A DNA stretch of 64,000 bases, taken from the NCBI GenBank assembly GCA_963745205.1, contig CAVUWX010000013.1, positions 1 to 64,000 of the forward strand. Reading direction: 5' to 3'. This document shows positions 9,381-18,785 of the stretch, piece by piece (within the stretch, counting starts at the first letter, position 1; each line of letters begins with the position of its first letter). Below the pieces are notes generated by a model, which worked only from the letters and a program-made list of their open reading frames with translations, did no database searches and was not told the origin of the DNA. Origin of the DNA: Hyphomicrobium_A sp963745205 (lineage in GTDB: Bacteria > Pseudomonadota > Alphaproteobacteria > Rhizobiales > Hyphomicrobiaceae). A program made the position numbers and the translations under genes.

Positions 9381-9815
9381 TCAGTGCCTCGTCTTGAGCG
9401 AGAGGATATAGCCGGCGAGATCGCGTATCTCTTTTCGCGCAAGATGCGGATCTGGCATCGGCGCGTGCGGCGCCGTGAGCCAATTCGTCAGCGCTTCGGC
9501 TGACTGATTTGGGCGATTGGCAATGCCCGGAAAGCTCGGCACATCCGCCGGCGTTGCACCATCGGCACCCTCATCGATCAAATGGCAATTGACACAAAGC
9601 TTGCGAGCAAGGACTTGCCCGTTAGCGACATTGGGCACTTTCGATTCTGTCTTGTTCGGTTCTACTCCCAGCTCCGGCTCTTGAGCATTGGTGGCCTGTG
9701 TCCCGCCCGCCAGAAGGAGGACCGAGGCCGTGAGCACGGCAAGCCGGGCGCCTCGCGCAATGTTACGCGCCCAATAGCGGCAATGGAGTCTTTGCTTCGC
9801 GAAGTGCGTTCTCAT
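9381..9815 (-). CDS. Secreted monohaem c-type cytochrome
   Basis: A signal peptide (ARLAVLTASVLLLAGGTQA) precedes a class I cytochrome c domain with the haem motif CVNCH at residues about 75-79 and a candidate Met axial ligand in HAPMPDPHL. The C-terminus (IRDLAGYILSLK) is the usual closing helix. It acts in the periplasm as an electron carrier; the partner is unknown. AGGTGG lies 7 bases before the ATG. The gene follows the small coiled-coil gene by 10 bp on the same strand. Confidence 0.85.
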   Translation of the reverse strand: MRTHFAKQRLHCRYWARNIARGARLAVLTASVLLLAGGTQATNAQEPELGVEPNKTESKVPNVANGQVLARKLCVNCHLIDEGADGATPADVPSFPGIANRPNQSAEALTNWLTAPHAPMPDPHLARKEIRDLAGYILSLKTRH

Positions 9816-9825
9816 ATGTCGCCAC

Positions 9826-10035
9826 CTAAAATGAGACCTGCTTTGATGCGCCCTGAAGCGCTCGTCTGCGCTCGCGCCAGTTCTCCAGCGTTTGCGTCAT
9901 CACTTCAAGCATCTCAGGTGAGCCAGAGGCCGCTCCGCCTTCGCATTTCAATCGCCTAATTTGCTCGGCGACGCGAAGCTCAAAATCCGCAATGTGCCGT
10001 TCGCATCGAGCCAGCTCGGGGACGATCTGTGCCAT
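9826..10035 (-). CDS. Small coiled-coil hypothetical protein
   Basis: From the ATG at 10035 the protein has 69 residues and is almost all helix: ARCERHIADFELRVAEQIRR is a likely coiled coil and MTQTLENWRERRRAL a second helix. A truncated relative lies at 7051-7160. I do not know its function. It may be co-transcribed with the downstream cytochrome gene. Confidence 0.55.
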   Translation of the reverse strand: MAQIVPELARCERHIADFELRVAEQIRRLKCEGGAASGSPEMLEVMTQTLENWRERRRALQGASKQVSF

Positions 10036-10299
10036 GTGGTAATGATGAGCAAAAATCGAGCAGACGAATATGATGCGGATCAATCAACGCGCTGCGAATG
10101 CTCACTATAAAGCCTGCGACACGCCAGAAAGCATAGCCTGGCACCGTGGCGCGGGTGGGGGGAACTCGCCGCTTCCACCTCGAGGCGCGTGGGCGGCTTG
10201 CAGACCGCAATGCTCAGCGATGAGCTTACGCATCGTCCGTCTCCTCTCTGGAGGTTACGGACTCCACCCAAAATCTGGAGGAGATCGAGGGTCTCAGGT

Positions 10300-10524
10300 C
10301 ACCAGCGCTACGAGCGAGGGAGCACGATCGTCACGAGCAACTTGCCGTTCGACGAGTGGACATCCGTGTTCGGCTCCGAGCGGCTCACCGGCGCGCTGCT
10401 CGACCGCCTCACGCATCACGTCCATATCCTCGAGATGAACGGCGACAACTTCAGGCTCGCTCACAGCAAGCGCCGGTCACGCCGGCAGCGACAGGACCCA
10501 CCGGACGCCGCCCCTCAAGCCTGA
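10300..10524 (+). pseudogene. istB: IS21-family istB 3' fragment
   Basis: The frame contains the C-terminal landmarks of the IstB ATPase: STIVTSNLPFDEWTSVFGSE, then RLTGALLDRLTHHVHILEMN. The Walker A and B parts are missing upstream, and no istA or IS ends were found. It is a remnant of an IS21-like element. Confidence 0.85.
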
Positions 10525-10532
10525 CGCGCCAA

Positions 10533-10568
10533 AGCAAGAAGGCCACCGATATCGGGGGCCTTCTTGCT
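10533..10568. terminator. Large palindromic hairpin after the istB relic
   Basis: A perfect 12-bp inverted repeat (AGCAAGAAGGCC, 10533-10544, with its complement at 10557-10568) encloses a loop that is itself nearly palindromic. No clear T-run follows, so it may be a terminator or an element-associated palindrome. The rest of 10525-10847 holds no gene that I can see. Confidence 0.5.
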
Positions 10569-10847
10569 GCGTCCGTGCTGCACTTTTACTCCGGCCAGCC
10601 GCTGCTAAATCTCCCCGGCGTTGACACTTCCACCAGGGCTGGTGGGCCGACCCTCGGCCATTCTGAGAAAGGAGGTTGCTCCGTAGCGGTTAAGTTTTCG
10701 TTAACCCAAATCAACGATGGCAAAGGGATGAAAGCTCGCGCGTTTCCTCTGAGCAAGGTGCTCGGAGGTGCTCTGCAGGGACGTAAGACGAGAACTATGC
10801 GGCCTGCTCGCAAACGCATGCATGGTGTCAGCCAGTAATTCCGTCCA

Positions 10848-12831
10848 ATGGTCCAGGATATTATGCACCGCGAGACCGTGCAGCGCCTCCAAGCTCTGCG
10901 CTCAAAGTCGAAAGCCAAGACTGTCTCCGCGACCGACGCCGTCAGCCTTATTCGCTCAGGCGACACTGTCGCGACAGGGGGCTTCGTCGGTATCGGCTTC
11001 GCCGAAAACATCGCGGTCGCGCTCGAGGCGCGATACCTTGAAAGCGTGAAAGCGAGCGCCGACGGCACCGGTGAGCCGTGTGAACTCACTCTAATCTACG
11101 CCGCCGGCCAAGGGGATGGCAAAGAGCGCGGAACTCAATCACCTAGGCCATCGCGGTCTTGTCAGGCGTGTCATTGGCGGCCACTGGGGGCTTGTCCCGA
11201 AGCTGCAGGAGCTCGCCGTTTCGGGCGAAATCGAGGCCTACAATCTGCCACAAGGCGTGCTCTCGCATCTCTACCGCGACATTGCCGCCGGCAGGCCAGG
11301 GCATCTTTCGCGGATCGGGCTTGATACCTTCGTCGATCCCCGCCAGGGTGGCGGGAAGATCAACGCGCGCACGACCGCCGATCTCGTCAGCCTCATAGTG
11401 ATCGATGGCGAGGAATATCTCTTCTACCGTAGCTTCCCAATCAAGGTGGCGGTCGTGCGCGGGACCACGGCCGATACCGACGGCAACATTACCATGGAGC
11501 GGGAGGCGCTCACGCTTGAGGCGCTTTCGATTGCGATGGCGGCTCGCAACTCCGGGGGCGTCGTCATCGTGCAGGTAGAACGGCTGGCCGAACGCGGAAG
11601 CTTGAACCCCCGTCAAGTGAAAATCCCGGGCATTCTCGTCGATTGCGTGGTGGTTGCCGAGCGGCCCGAGTACCACATGCAGACATTCGTGGAGCCGTAC
11701 AGCGCCGCCTTCGCCGGGGAGGTTCGCGTGCCGATGACAACTCTGCGGCCCATGGAGATGTGTGAGCGCAAGATCATCGCGCGGCGCGCAGCGATCGAAC
11801 TTGCGCCGAACGCAGTTGTCAACCTCGGAATCGGCATGCCGGAGGGCATTGCCAGTGTTGCTGCTGAGGAAGGTATCACCGAACTTATCACTTTGACCGC
11901 CGAGCCAGGCATTGTCGGCGGCGTGCCCGCTTCGGGGCTCAGCTTCGGGGCAGCGACGAACGCACAGGCGGTCATCGACCAACCATATCAGTTCGACTTC
12001 TACGATGGCGGCGGGCTCGATATCGCCTTTCTCGGCCTCGCCCAGGCCGACCGCTACGGCAACCTCAACGTCTCGAGATTCGGTCCTCGATTGGCGGGCG
12101 CCGGTGGTTTCATAAATATCAGCCAAAGCGCAAAGGCAGTGGTTTTCGTCGGCACGTTCACCGCCGGAGGTCTCAAGGTTCAGGTGAAGAATGGGCGGCT
12201 CATCATCCTGCAGGAGGGGAAGGCACGCAAGTTCATTGCCGAAGTCGAGCACCGGACTTTCTCGGGCAATTACGCCGTGAAGCGGGGCTGTCCAGTCCTC
12301 TATGTCACGGAGCGTTGCGTCTTTCGCCTCGCGGAGGAAGGCATGGAGCTGGTTGAGGTCGCACCTGGTATTGACATCGCTCGCGATATTCTTGCTCACA
12401 TGGACTTTGTGCCAATCGTGCGCGGGCCGGGGCTCATGGATGCGCGTATCTTTGCCCCGGAGCAGATGGGGCTGCGCGAGCGCATGCTGACAATGCCGAT
12501 CGAGAACCGCATCAGCTACGACCCCAAGCTCAAGATGCTCTTCCTCGACCTTAGGCAACTCGCCATTAAAAGCGAGGCTGACGTCCAAAGCATCAGAGTC
12601 GCGGTCGAAGACTGCGTGAAGCCGTCCCGATATCCAATCTACGGCATCATGGATTACAGGGGATGCACTATTGAGCCTTCGGTATCAGACAGTTACAGCC
12701 GGATGGTCGACGCGCTCATCGCGCGCGGCATTGCTTTGACCCCGTATGGCATTGATTGGCCACCACAAGTCGAAGCGTTGCTCGAAGAAAGACGCCCTGA
12801 GAGCGCGCAGCTGAGGCGAATCGCAAGGTAA
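10848..12831 (+). CDS. Acyl-CoA:acetate/3-ketoacid CoA-transferase (YdiF type), frameshifted
   Basis: The family transfers CoA between acyl-CoA and acetate or 3-keto acids. The N-terminal part (SATDAVSLIRSGDTVATGGF, then LTLIYAAGQGDGK) is in one frame, and the rest (LNHLGHRGLVRRVIGGHWGL onward) in another; one extra base near 11131 separates them. The second domain holds the catalytic Glu in TAEPGIVGGVPASG. After residue about 540 a further domain of roughly 110 residues follows. Joined, the protein would be about 660 residues. Nearby phasins and phaZ suggest a role in PHB or short-acyl metabolism, which is inference. As written, the enzyme is broken unless the frameshift is a sequencing error. 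Confidence 0.8.
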
Positions 12832-12903
12832 CGAACTGCAACCTGCGTGACACACTTCCTAGGCCTTAAGAGTTCAGGTCAGGTTGCGGCCAATGAAGAA
12901 AAG

Positions 12904-13119
12904 CTAGAACCAGAATGAGTGACGTTTAAAGAACGCCGCTGTCTCGGCGTCGGCGATAAATCCGACTTGTCCCGACGGGAACGCTTGTCCCTCCCTTGTT
13001 CGCGGACAGGTCCGATCATGCTGGGCTTCGATTTCGTGGATGGCGCGCACTAGCTCTTTCTTGGCCGCTTCTGGCCAAGCGAGAACCCGCGCCAATTGAA
13101 AGTTGAATTCTTCGGGCAT
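12904..13119 (-). CDS. Small conserved hypothetical protein
   Basis: The 71 residues read LARVLAWPEAAKKELVRAIH, then an Arg-rich middle and a short final helix. The same LARVLAWPEAA core occurs in a truncated copy at 31778-31891, so this is a real small family. It lies just downstream of the phasin gene on the same strand. Function is unknown. Confidence 0.6.
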   Translation of the reverse strand: MPEEFNFQLARVLAWPEAAKKELVRAIHEIEAQHDRTCPRTREGQAFPSGQVGFIADAETAAFFKRHSFWF

Positions 13120-13131
13120 GTCACTAACGGG

Positions 13132-13588
13132 TTATTTGGTGTTGTGGAAGTTCTCGTAGGCCGTGGTCCTTGCCGAATTCATGCTCTCGAACGCCTGCTG
13201 GGCGACTTCTGGTTGAGATCTCGAAGATCTCCTGGGTCTGCGTGCCGACGATGGTCAGCTGCTGCCGCACGAAGTTGGCTTGCAGTGTTGCCGCTTCCGA
13301 AAGCGACTTAGCGCGAGCAATGTCCTCGGCCGCATCCAAAGCAGCCTCGACGTTCACTTCCGTGTTGCGCAGGAGCTTCTCACCGATCGTCTTGGCACCG
13401 GAATTAGCAGCGTCGATGATGTCCTCGAGCGCCTTCATGCCGTCCTTGGTCACGCTGTTGATCTTGGTGTAGGCGGTGCGAGTCTTGGCAACGCTATCCT
13501 CGGCGATCGCCCGCACGTTCTCGGGGATACGGCCGACCATAGCGGCGTTAAGGATCTCTGGGGCACGGCGCGTAATCGGTTTGTTCAT
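13132..13588 (-). pseudogene. Phasin, frameshifted near the C-terminus
   Basis: Phasins coat polyhydroxybutyrate granules. The helical body is clear (RIPENVRAIAEDSVAKTRTA, then GMKALEDIIDAANSGAKTIG and ARAKSLSEAATLQANFVRQQ). After QEIFEIST the frame shifts at about 13205-13220; the native end (VAQQAFESMNSARTTAYENF, then HNTK and TAA at 13132) is in another frame. The protein would lose only its last 30 residues, so some function may remain. Confidence 0.8.
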
Positions 13589-13840
13589 GGTTGCTCCAGT
13601 TCGGTCAGGTTCGGTGCGCAGCGATCCGTCTGACTTGGACGCCTGCGTACAAAATAGCTGCACCTATAGATTATCCCCCGGGAAACACGTTCGATGCGCT
13701 CTTTCTATTCGGCAAAGATATTTATGAAAAGATGCTTAAAAGAATGTTAATTCTGCAATTCTTATTCCCTGCTCAATCATGCTATCCTGCTCTATCCCCC
13801 TGCTGGGAGACTTTGCTGAGATCTCGGCTCTGTTGGCGTC

Positions 13841-14035
13841 TCACGTTGACGCCTGAGGCAGTGCAGCGGCGATGCATGTGAGCGGCGTGAGGGTTTCGCC
13901 CATGCGGTCAATCATGCGCCACCATCCGAGGTAGTTATCCAGGTAGCGGGTGGCGACGCCGTTGAAGCGGCGCATCCAGCGCTTGAGGCGGCTGATGTAG
14001 GCGTTGATGAGGTGGACGACGCCCGCTCCCGGCAT
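13841..14035 (-). pseudogene. IS1595-type transposase C-terminal fragment
   Basis: The 64 residues match the end of IS1595-group transposases: INAYISRLKRWMRRFNGVAT, RYLDNYLGWWRMIDR. The zinc-ribbon and DDE core are absent here. Pieces of the N-terminal region lie at 15143-15305, about 1.1 kb away, separated by phasin and IS110 debris. Confidence 0.75.
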
Positions 14036-14090
14036 CGAGGTGCCATAGGGTGATTGTCGCTCAACGAATCACATGAGGGGAGCCGTCCAC

Positions 14091-14308
14091 ATGCAGGTTA
14101 GCACGATCGGGGTTGATCTCGCCAAGAACGTCTTTCAGGCTCACGGCGTGGATGCGGCCGGCAAGGTCACCGTGACGAAGCAGTTGCGGCGCGGACAGGT
14201 CATGGGCTTCTTCGCTGAGCTGCCGCCGTGTCTGGTTGGGATGATGCTCGGTCGTGTCACAGCCTCGCAGATGGCGGCCGCATCGGCGGCGTCGTTCTTG
14301 CCACGCAA
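14091..14308 (+). pseudogene. IS110 transposase debris with an inverted internal piece
   Basis: 14091-14243 on the plus strand encodes the start of an IS110 transposase (MQVSTIGVDLAKNVFQAHGV, then LRRGQVMGFFAELPPCLVGM, with the first catalytic Asp). Directly after, 14249-14308 on the minus strand encodes a later part of the same protein (GKNDAADAAAICEAVTRP). The piece between them is deleted and the second part is inverted. Nothing downstream continues the gene. Confidence 0.8.
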
Positions 14309-14471
14309 TGTTGTGCATAACGCACGGGGCCAAAATCGCTCACGATCACTAGAGACGGAGTAAAGGTAAGGCAAAAAATGGGACTCGACGCGAGGCCCAG
14401 CGCCTCTCGTCGAGCCGAATTGTGGGGTACCGGATTTGCCGTTTGAGCAGCTATTACAGCAAAGCTGTCAG

Positions 14472-14639
14472 TTAGAGCCGATCCTTGCTTTCTGGGCGGA
14501 AGAACAAGCTTAGATCGGGGCTCAGTTTTGCAATCGCTGCTCTCTCTGCCAAGCTGAGCGCGTTCCATCCCTCTTGAAGAGCTTGCATCCTTTGCAATTG
14601 ATCGCGCAGCTCTTGGGTCGTGTCATCGGCCGTAAGCAT
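14472..14639 (-). CDS. Small helical protein, 55 residues
   Basis: The frame starts with ATG at 14639 (MLTADDTTQELRDQLQRMQA), continues as an acidic, Gln-rich helix and ends SLFFRPESKDRL. Composition and the start context (GGGAA upstream) look genuine. It lies downstream of phasin debris on the same strand. I do not recognise it. Confidence 0.45.
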   Translation of the reverse strand: MLTADDTTQELRDQLQRMQALQEGWNALSLAERAAIAKLSPDLSLFFRPESKDRL

Positions 14640-14750
14640 GAAAGTTCCCGCGACTATTGCTTAGGGGCGGTGGTTTGCATACTGAGGTTAACAATTTGCT
14701 AACGCCAGGCGCGCTGCCGAGCTTCCCTAGCCTTGGGCCGTTTTCTTGAA

Positions 14751-14862
14751 TTAGCCAACCTTCTTGAGCTGCTCGAAACTCTTCGCGACCGCCGAGCTCA
14801 GGGCAGCAAACGTCTGCTGCGTCATCTTGGTGGAAAGCTCGAAGAGTTCTTTGCTCTGCGCG
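14751..14862 (-). pseudogene. Phasin C-terminal fragment
   Basis: The minus strand reads AQSKELFELSTKMTQQTFAA, then SSAVAKSFEQLKKVG and TAA. This is the end of a phasin. The matching middle of the gene is found next to it but on the opposite strand (14873-15142). Confidence 0.75.
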
Positions 14863-14872
14863 CTTGCCGCCG

Positions 14873-15142
14873 CGCATTCCGGAAAACATCCAGGTCTATA
14901 TGCAGGACAGCTTTAGCAAGGCACGGGAATCCTACGAAAAGGCCACAGTCTGCACCAAGGGGGGCATGGAGGCGCTGGAGGAGGCGGTCGTCGCCACTCA
15001 GACCAACGCCAAAAAGATAGGTGAGAAGGTCCTACGCAACGTTGAGGCCAACGCCGAGGCTGCCTTTGAGGTGGCGCATGCGCTCGCCCGCGCTAAGACG
15101 CTGCCCGAGTTTGCTCGCCTGCAGTCGGACTTCCTTCAACAG
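14873..15142 (+). pseudogene. Phasin N-terminal/middle fragment, inverted relative to its own 3' end
   Basis: The plus strand reads RIPENIQVYMQDSFSKARES, GGMEALEEAVVATQTNAKKI and ALARAKTLPEFARLQSDFLQ. It is the body of a phasin whose C-terminal part lies upstream on the minus strand. Flipping this segment in place would restore one phasin reading on the minus strand. Confidence 0.75.
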
Positions 15143-15305
15143 GGAACGACGTGCCGAGATTGATGCGACAGCGCTTGGCCGCCTTCCTCAAGCTGACGCC
15201 ATCGACGAGCGCGCGCGCATACTCGACCCAGCGGTCGCGCTTGTGGAGACCTGACAGCGCTGGCGCCACCGGTTCCTGACGAAGCCAAAGGGCGTGAAGG
15301 CGAAA
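15143..15305. pseudogene. IS1595-type transposase N-terminal pieces on opposite strands
   Basis: 15143-15256 on the minus strand reads LSGLHKRDRWVEYARALVDG, VSLRKAAKRCRINLGTSF, the helix-turn-helix of IS1595-group transposases. 15257-15305 on the plus strand reads RWRHRFLTKPKGVKA, which normally follows GTSF directly. Flipping the first segment restores the join. The C-terminal end of such a protein lies at 13841-14035. Confidence 0.7.
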
Positions 15306-15333
15306 GCCGACTGGCACAAGCTCGCAGCACTCA

Positions 15334-15438
15334 GAAGATGCTGCGCCGCCCTACGGCAAAGCAGCGCCGACCAAGGCCCCGGCATCGCGGCCGCGCACGG
15401 ACTGGAGCCGCAAGCCCGACGACGAGATCCCGTTCTAG
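15334..15438 (+). pseudogene. C-terminal peptide ending DDEIPF (SSB-like tail)
   Basis: The frame reads EDAAPPYGKAAPTKAPASRP and then RTDWSRKPDDEIPF and TAG. A Pro/Ala-rich linker ending in an acidic DDxIPF tip is the hallmark of single-stranded DNA-binding protein tails, which recruit repair and replication partners. No OB-fold precedes it; the upstream DNA is IS1595 debris. It is probably the end of a lost ssb-like gene. Confidence 0.4.
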
Positions 15439-15647
15439 GCCTTTCCTACCGGAGAAGATCGTGGCGTTGAGCGGCAACGAGCGTCAACTCCTCGAGAGGC
15501 TTGCGGCCGAGATTCTAGATTAGCCATCGGAGAGGAGAGGGCGCCTCGATCCTGCCTGGGGGGGTGGTGGGGTGAAAGGCCGGTTTAGCGGCCGGCCCGC
15601 GCCTATCTCTCACGGCGAGTCAGAAACGCGCATCCATGCGCATGGTC

Positions 15648-16217
15648 TCACTTGATCTCCCACTCTGAGTTGTGCGGGATGTCGATGGCGAATGCGTCTG
15701 CTGGCTCGCCGGCCGGCGTCGGTTTCGAAATGCAAGCAAACGGCTCGCGTCCCGTAATTCCCTTGTATTTACCGGTGCCGCCCGTGATGAGATGGGTGCC
15801 GCAATCCATCTTCGGCTGCGCTTTGTCGAGATCACGCGTGTCGAACGTCGAGAAGATCACGTCGCCGTCGGCATCGGTCAAAGCACAGGCGCCGTCGATC
15901 CAGCTCTTACCGGCCGACTCGATCTTTACCGCCGCGCACTTCGCTTTCATCTTGTCGAACATCGTCCCGCCGGCCGTGTTCTCGGTAGGCCCGATCGCCT
16001 CCAGCGCAGTGGCCTTGCCGACGCCGGGAATATCGACGGTCGACTTTGGGTGAAACACGAAGTGTGTCGTGTAGGGCGCGGTCCCCTTCTTCGGCACTGG
16101 GTCTGCCAGGACGACCCGAGGGGCAAAGGCCATGAGGGCTCCGGAGAGAAGTGCGGTTTTGACAAGAGTCATCGCCGCGGTGGGCACCGCAGTTCCGCTC
16201 AAGCTTATGAGTTTCAT
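15648..16217 (-). CDS. Secreted hypothetical protein with AOC-barrel-like motif
   Basis: A signal peptide (LVKTALLSGALMAFAPRVVL, cleavage after ADA-like LAD) precedes about 155 residues. The C-terminal half contains GTHLITGGTGKYKGITG and a terminal NSEWEIK. The GGTGKYKGITG pattern resembles the allene-oxide-cyclase/dirigent-like barrel of small secreted bacterial proteins; this is an inference from the motif. AAGGAGG lies 6 bases before the ATG. Confidence 0.7.
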   Translation of the reverse strand: MKLISLSGTAVPTAAMTLVKTALLSGALMAFAPRVVLADPVPKKGTAPYTTHFVFHPKSTVDIPGVGKATALEAIGPTENTAGGTMFDKMKAKCAAVKIESAGKSWIDGACALTDADGDVIFSTFDTRDLDKAQPKMDCGTHLITGGTGKYKGITGREPFACISKPTPAGEPADAFAIDIPHNSEWEIK

Positions 16218-16407
16218 TGGTTCCTCCTTGGATCGAACGGCGGCCCTAAGCGCCTATGCTCTGACCATGGGAACCGCCTCGGACTCAAATACGACCGCTC
16301 GGCTTGAGATCAGTATTGCTCAAGTCCCGAGCAAAATATCATCGGTCATATATCAGCGCAAACCGAGGCAACGACAGGCCCGGTAACGCGGGGCCACGGC
16401 CGTCCTC

Positions 16408-16649
16408 TCACGCCTCCGGCTTGAACACCGCGAGCTTGGTGTGCTCGAGCACGAAGCCATAGCGCGCCAGCCGCAGGCGATAATGTGTTTCTGACTGGCC
16501 TGCGGCGCCGAGCTCCGCTGCAATCGTCTGCTCGCTTGAGAAAAGATGCCGTCTGGCACCTTTTCCTCGTCGATGATCGTTACAACAGGCGTTTCCAATG
16601 CGCGAACGGATAGCACGTCACCCACGCTCTTCTGCAGCTTTCTTTCCAA
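16408..16649 (-). pseudogene. Unrecognised small gene, frameshifted
   Basis: The C-terminus (SETHYRLRLARYGFVLEHTK, then LAVFKPEA and TGA at 16408) is protein-like but is joined to its apparent upstream part (ETPVVTIIDEEKVPDGIFS) only by a frameshift near 16540. I do not recognise the family. Confidence 0.35.
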
Positions 16650-17014
16650 GCCTCACGCGCCCTCGAGATCCGAGCTTCAATGGTCTCGTTTGAGAGCGGA
16701 GGAAGTGCCGCGACCCATTGCTGTCGCCGAACTTCGCCTTCTGCAAGCCCCTCGTTCTAATCACGAATGATTATGCTCGGCCTGATGTCTTTGTCCGAAA
16801 ACTCAATAGATCACCCTCTTTGGGTTACTGGACATCGACATGCGGGTGGAGAGCCTCCCCTGAAAAGGTGTGGGGCTCTTCTTGCGTCAAACAATGCCAT
16901 ACTCGAACCAGAATCCTGTGAGCTTGTTGTTCGCTGCTACCGCGTGAACTCGGCAGCAGGACACTGTTAACCTTCCTCATTGTACTGAAGGGTAAGTTTT
17001 TCGGAGGAACAAGC
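16650..17014. other. No gene seen
   Basis: No frame with plausible composition and no repeat is visible in these 365 bases. The last 15 bases hold the ribosome binding site of the next small gene. Confidence 0.4.
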
Positions 17015-17191
17015 GTGCGCGCCAAAGTGATTGAGTTGCACGGCAAGAGAGTGTTTGTGCTGAACGGGTTTTCGTCCCCGGAAGATGATCTCCACGCGCA
17101 TGCGGTTGAGCGGCTGCGTGAGGCCATCGAGGAAGAACCAGACGCGGTGGCTTTCGGCTGCATCGATGGCAAGTGGGTCGCGGCGGCTTGA
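17015..17191 (+). CDS. Small hypothetical protein, 58 residues
   Basis: The frame begins at GTG 17015 after GGAGG at the proper distance. It reads VRAKVIELHGKRVFVLNGFS, a Glu/His-rich helix, and AVAFGCIDGKWVAA at the end. The strand-helix-strand pattern and clean start argue for a real gene. The family is not recognised. Confidence 0.55.
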   Translation: MRAKVIELHGKRVFVLNGFSSPEDDLHAHAVERLREAIEEEPDAVAFGCIDGKWVAAA

Positions 17192-17721
17192 TCTAAATCC
17201 ATTTGAAGGGTGGGAAATCATTCGAGTGGCATCGTGGGTAGCGTGGCCTTCAGGCTACCCCGGCTCCGTAAGGCGCGCTCGAAGTGCTCGAAGTTGGCGA
17301 CCCTTTCTCGTGAGCGAGGAGTCCGGCGCCAGGTCCCCTATCGGCTTCGCAAGACGCGGTCAGGTCAGCGCGCAGCAGTTGTAAAGAAGAGGCCGCCAAA
17401 ACGATCGGGCGGCCCAAGTCTAGGGAGGAAACGGAAGGGCCAAGGGCCCCCCGGTGCTAGAGGCAATGTTTGCAGTGCGGCAAAATTGAGGCCTACCTTC
17501 CGATCCCATTTAGGCGTCGCTTCGCGGATCTTCGCATCAGTCAGTCGCGAACCTCGCCTTTGCGGAGCGATTAAGCGCCTGGACTCTCCAGAAGTTCAGC
17601 TGGAATCCTGAATAGTGCATTGCGATGCGGCGGGCAGTCTTGATTTCCTGAACGGTGAGTTCGATTTCCGTCCCGACACCGAGAATCGCCGATTCGCGGG
17701 TGACACATTCGTATGCAGGTT
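17192..17721. other. No gene seen
   Basis: About 530 bases with no convincing coding frame, no IS ends and no clear hairpin between the small gene at 17015 and the phasin gene end at 17722. Confidence 0.4.
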
Positions 17722-18102
17722 TCAGCCTCTGGGCTGCATACGCTGCGCGGCCTCCGCCATGAGGCGACCAAGCTCTTGCGCCTGAAGAGTATTGGTCTGC
17801 ATCTGGGTTTGCGCGTAGCGGTTTTGAATGGCGAATGCCTCCTGGACGTCCTTGGCCTTGGCAAGCTCGTTCGCCAACGCAAAGTAGGAATCGGCGTTCC
17901 GTTTGGCGAAGTGGATCGTCCGCTCCTGGATCGCTTTAAAGCCCGATGTCATCTCATTCGTTGGCATCGCCGTCACCCACAGGCTCATTGCTTGTGCCAT
18001 GGCGTCGATAAATTGACCGTAGGCCTCACGTGCCTGCTCAAGATTTTTCTCCCAAAGCTGACGCACCTGCTGCGGGATCTCGAAGGGCTGGTCTTGGGCC
18101 AT
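17722..18102 (-). CDS. Phasin
   Basis: A 126-residue helical protein that fits the phasin pattern: FEIPQQVRQLWEKNLEQARE, then an amphipathic middle (GFKAIQERTIHFAKRNADSY) and FALANELAKAKDVQEAFAIQ near the end. Phasins bind the surface of PHB granules and control their size. GGAGG precedes the ATG by 5 bases. It is the only undamaged phasin in this window. It lies 137 bp downstream of fae on the same strand, with no terminator that I recognise between them. Confidence 0.85.
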   Translation of the reverse strand: MAQDQPFEIPQQVRQLWEKNLEQAREAYGQFIDAMAQAMSLWVTAMPTNEMTSGFKAIQERTIHFAKRNADSYFALANELAKAKDVQEAFAIQNRYAQTQMQTNTLQAQELGRLMAEAAQRMQPRG

Positions 18103-18239
18103 GGTTTCCTCCCACTATCCGCTAACCGTTTCGTCGCTAAGCCTTGATGCCTCGCCCCCAAATACCGTCAAGGCCAAAACAATAGGCTCCCATCGGCTGA
18201 AAGCAGACATCGGAGCAGAAGGAGGGGAAGGGGAGGGCT

Positions 18240-18752
18240 TCAAGTCTTCGCACCAAACGGATGCTTGGCCGTGTTGCGCTGGGCGGTCGCCTCGGCGGCG
18301 GTCGGCTTGCCGGCGATGGCGCGTGCAATCGACTCCTTCACGGCACGATAATTATAGTCCTGGATCTTGGCGTCGTCGGCGGCTTCCCAGTGGATGAACA
18401 CGCCGACGCAGATGAAGATGTCGTCGGCCTCGGATGCCGGGATCACGCCCTCGGCGACGGAGTCCTGAACGGCCTTGGCGACGGCGTACTGCGCAGGCCC
18501 GAACATCTGCACCGCCTGGCGCGCATCCTTGATGGTGACCTTGTTGTAGAGGATCGTATTCGGCTTGCAGGGAAAGTTCGGGGCGATGAGGGCCAACAGC
18601 GTGGTGAAGCCGTCCTTGTTGTTGGTTAGGGACCTGCAGAACGCGGTCTCGGCGGCGCTGCCGCGCGGACCCATCATGAGATCGATGTGCGCGACCTCAT
18701 TGCCGTCGCCGACGAGTGACTCGCCGACCAGAACTTTGTCTACTTTGACCAT
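18240..18752 (-). CDS. fae: Formaldehyde-activating enzyme
   Basis: Fae condenses formaldehyde with tetrahydromethanopterin, the entry step of the methylotrophic H4MPT oxidation pathway in the cytoplasm. The sequence shows the family throughout: VGESLVGDGNEVAHIDLMMG with the catalytic His, FTTLLALIAPNFPCKPNTIL, VTIKDARQAVQMFGPAQYAV and DDIFICVGVFIHWEAADDAK. The ATG at 18752 is chosen over one 18 bases upstream because GGAGG lies between them. The length of 170 residues is normal. No other H4MPT gene is in the window, so this may be a secondary copy. Confidence 0.95.
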   Translation of the reverse strand: MVKVDKVLVGESLVGDGNEVAHIDLMMGPRGSAAETAFCRSLTNNKDGFTTLLALIAPNFPCKPNTILYNKVTIKDARQAVQMFGPAQYAVAKAVQDSVAEGVIPASEADDIFICVGVFIHWEAADDAKIQDYNYRAVKESIARAIAGKPTAAEATAQRNTAKHPFGAKT

Positions 18753-18785
18753 TGCGGGGGTTCCTCCCATAGCTAAACAGACATT

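Noticed and set aside
11143..12588. 481-codon frame on the minus strand
   Set aside because: It is the exact antisense of the CoA-transferase gene, has no family motifs and arises from GC-rich codon bias.
15334..15438. Intact ssb gene
   Set aside because: Only the C-terminal tail is present; no OB-fold precedes it.
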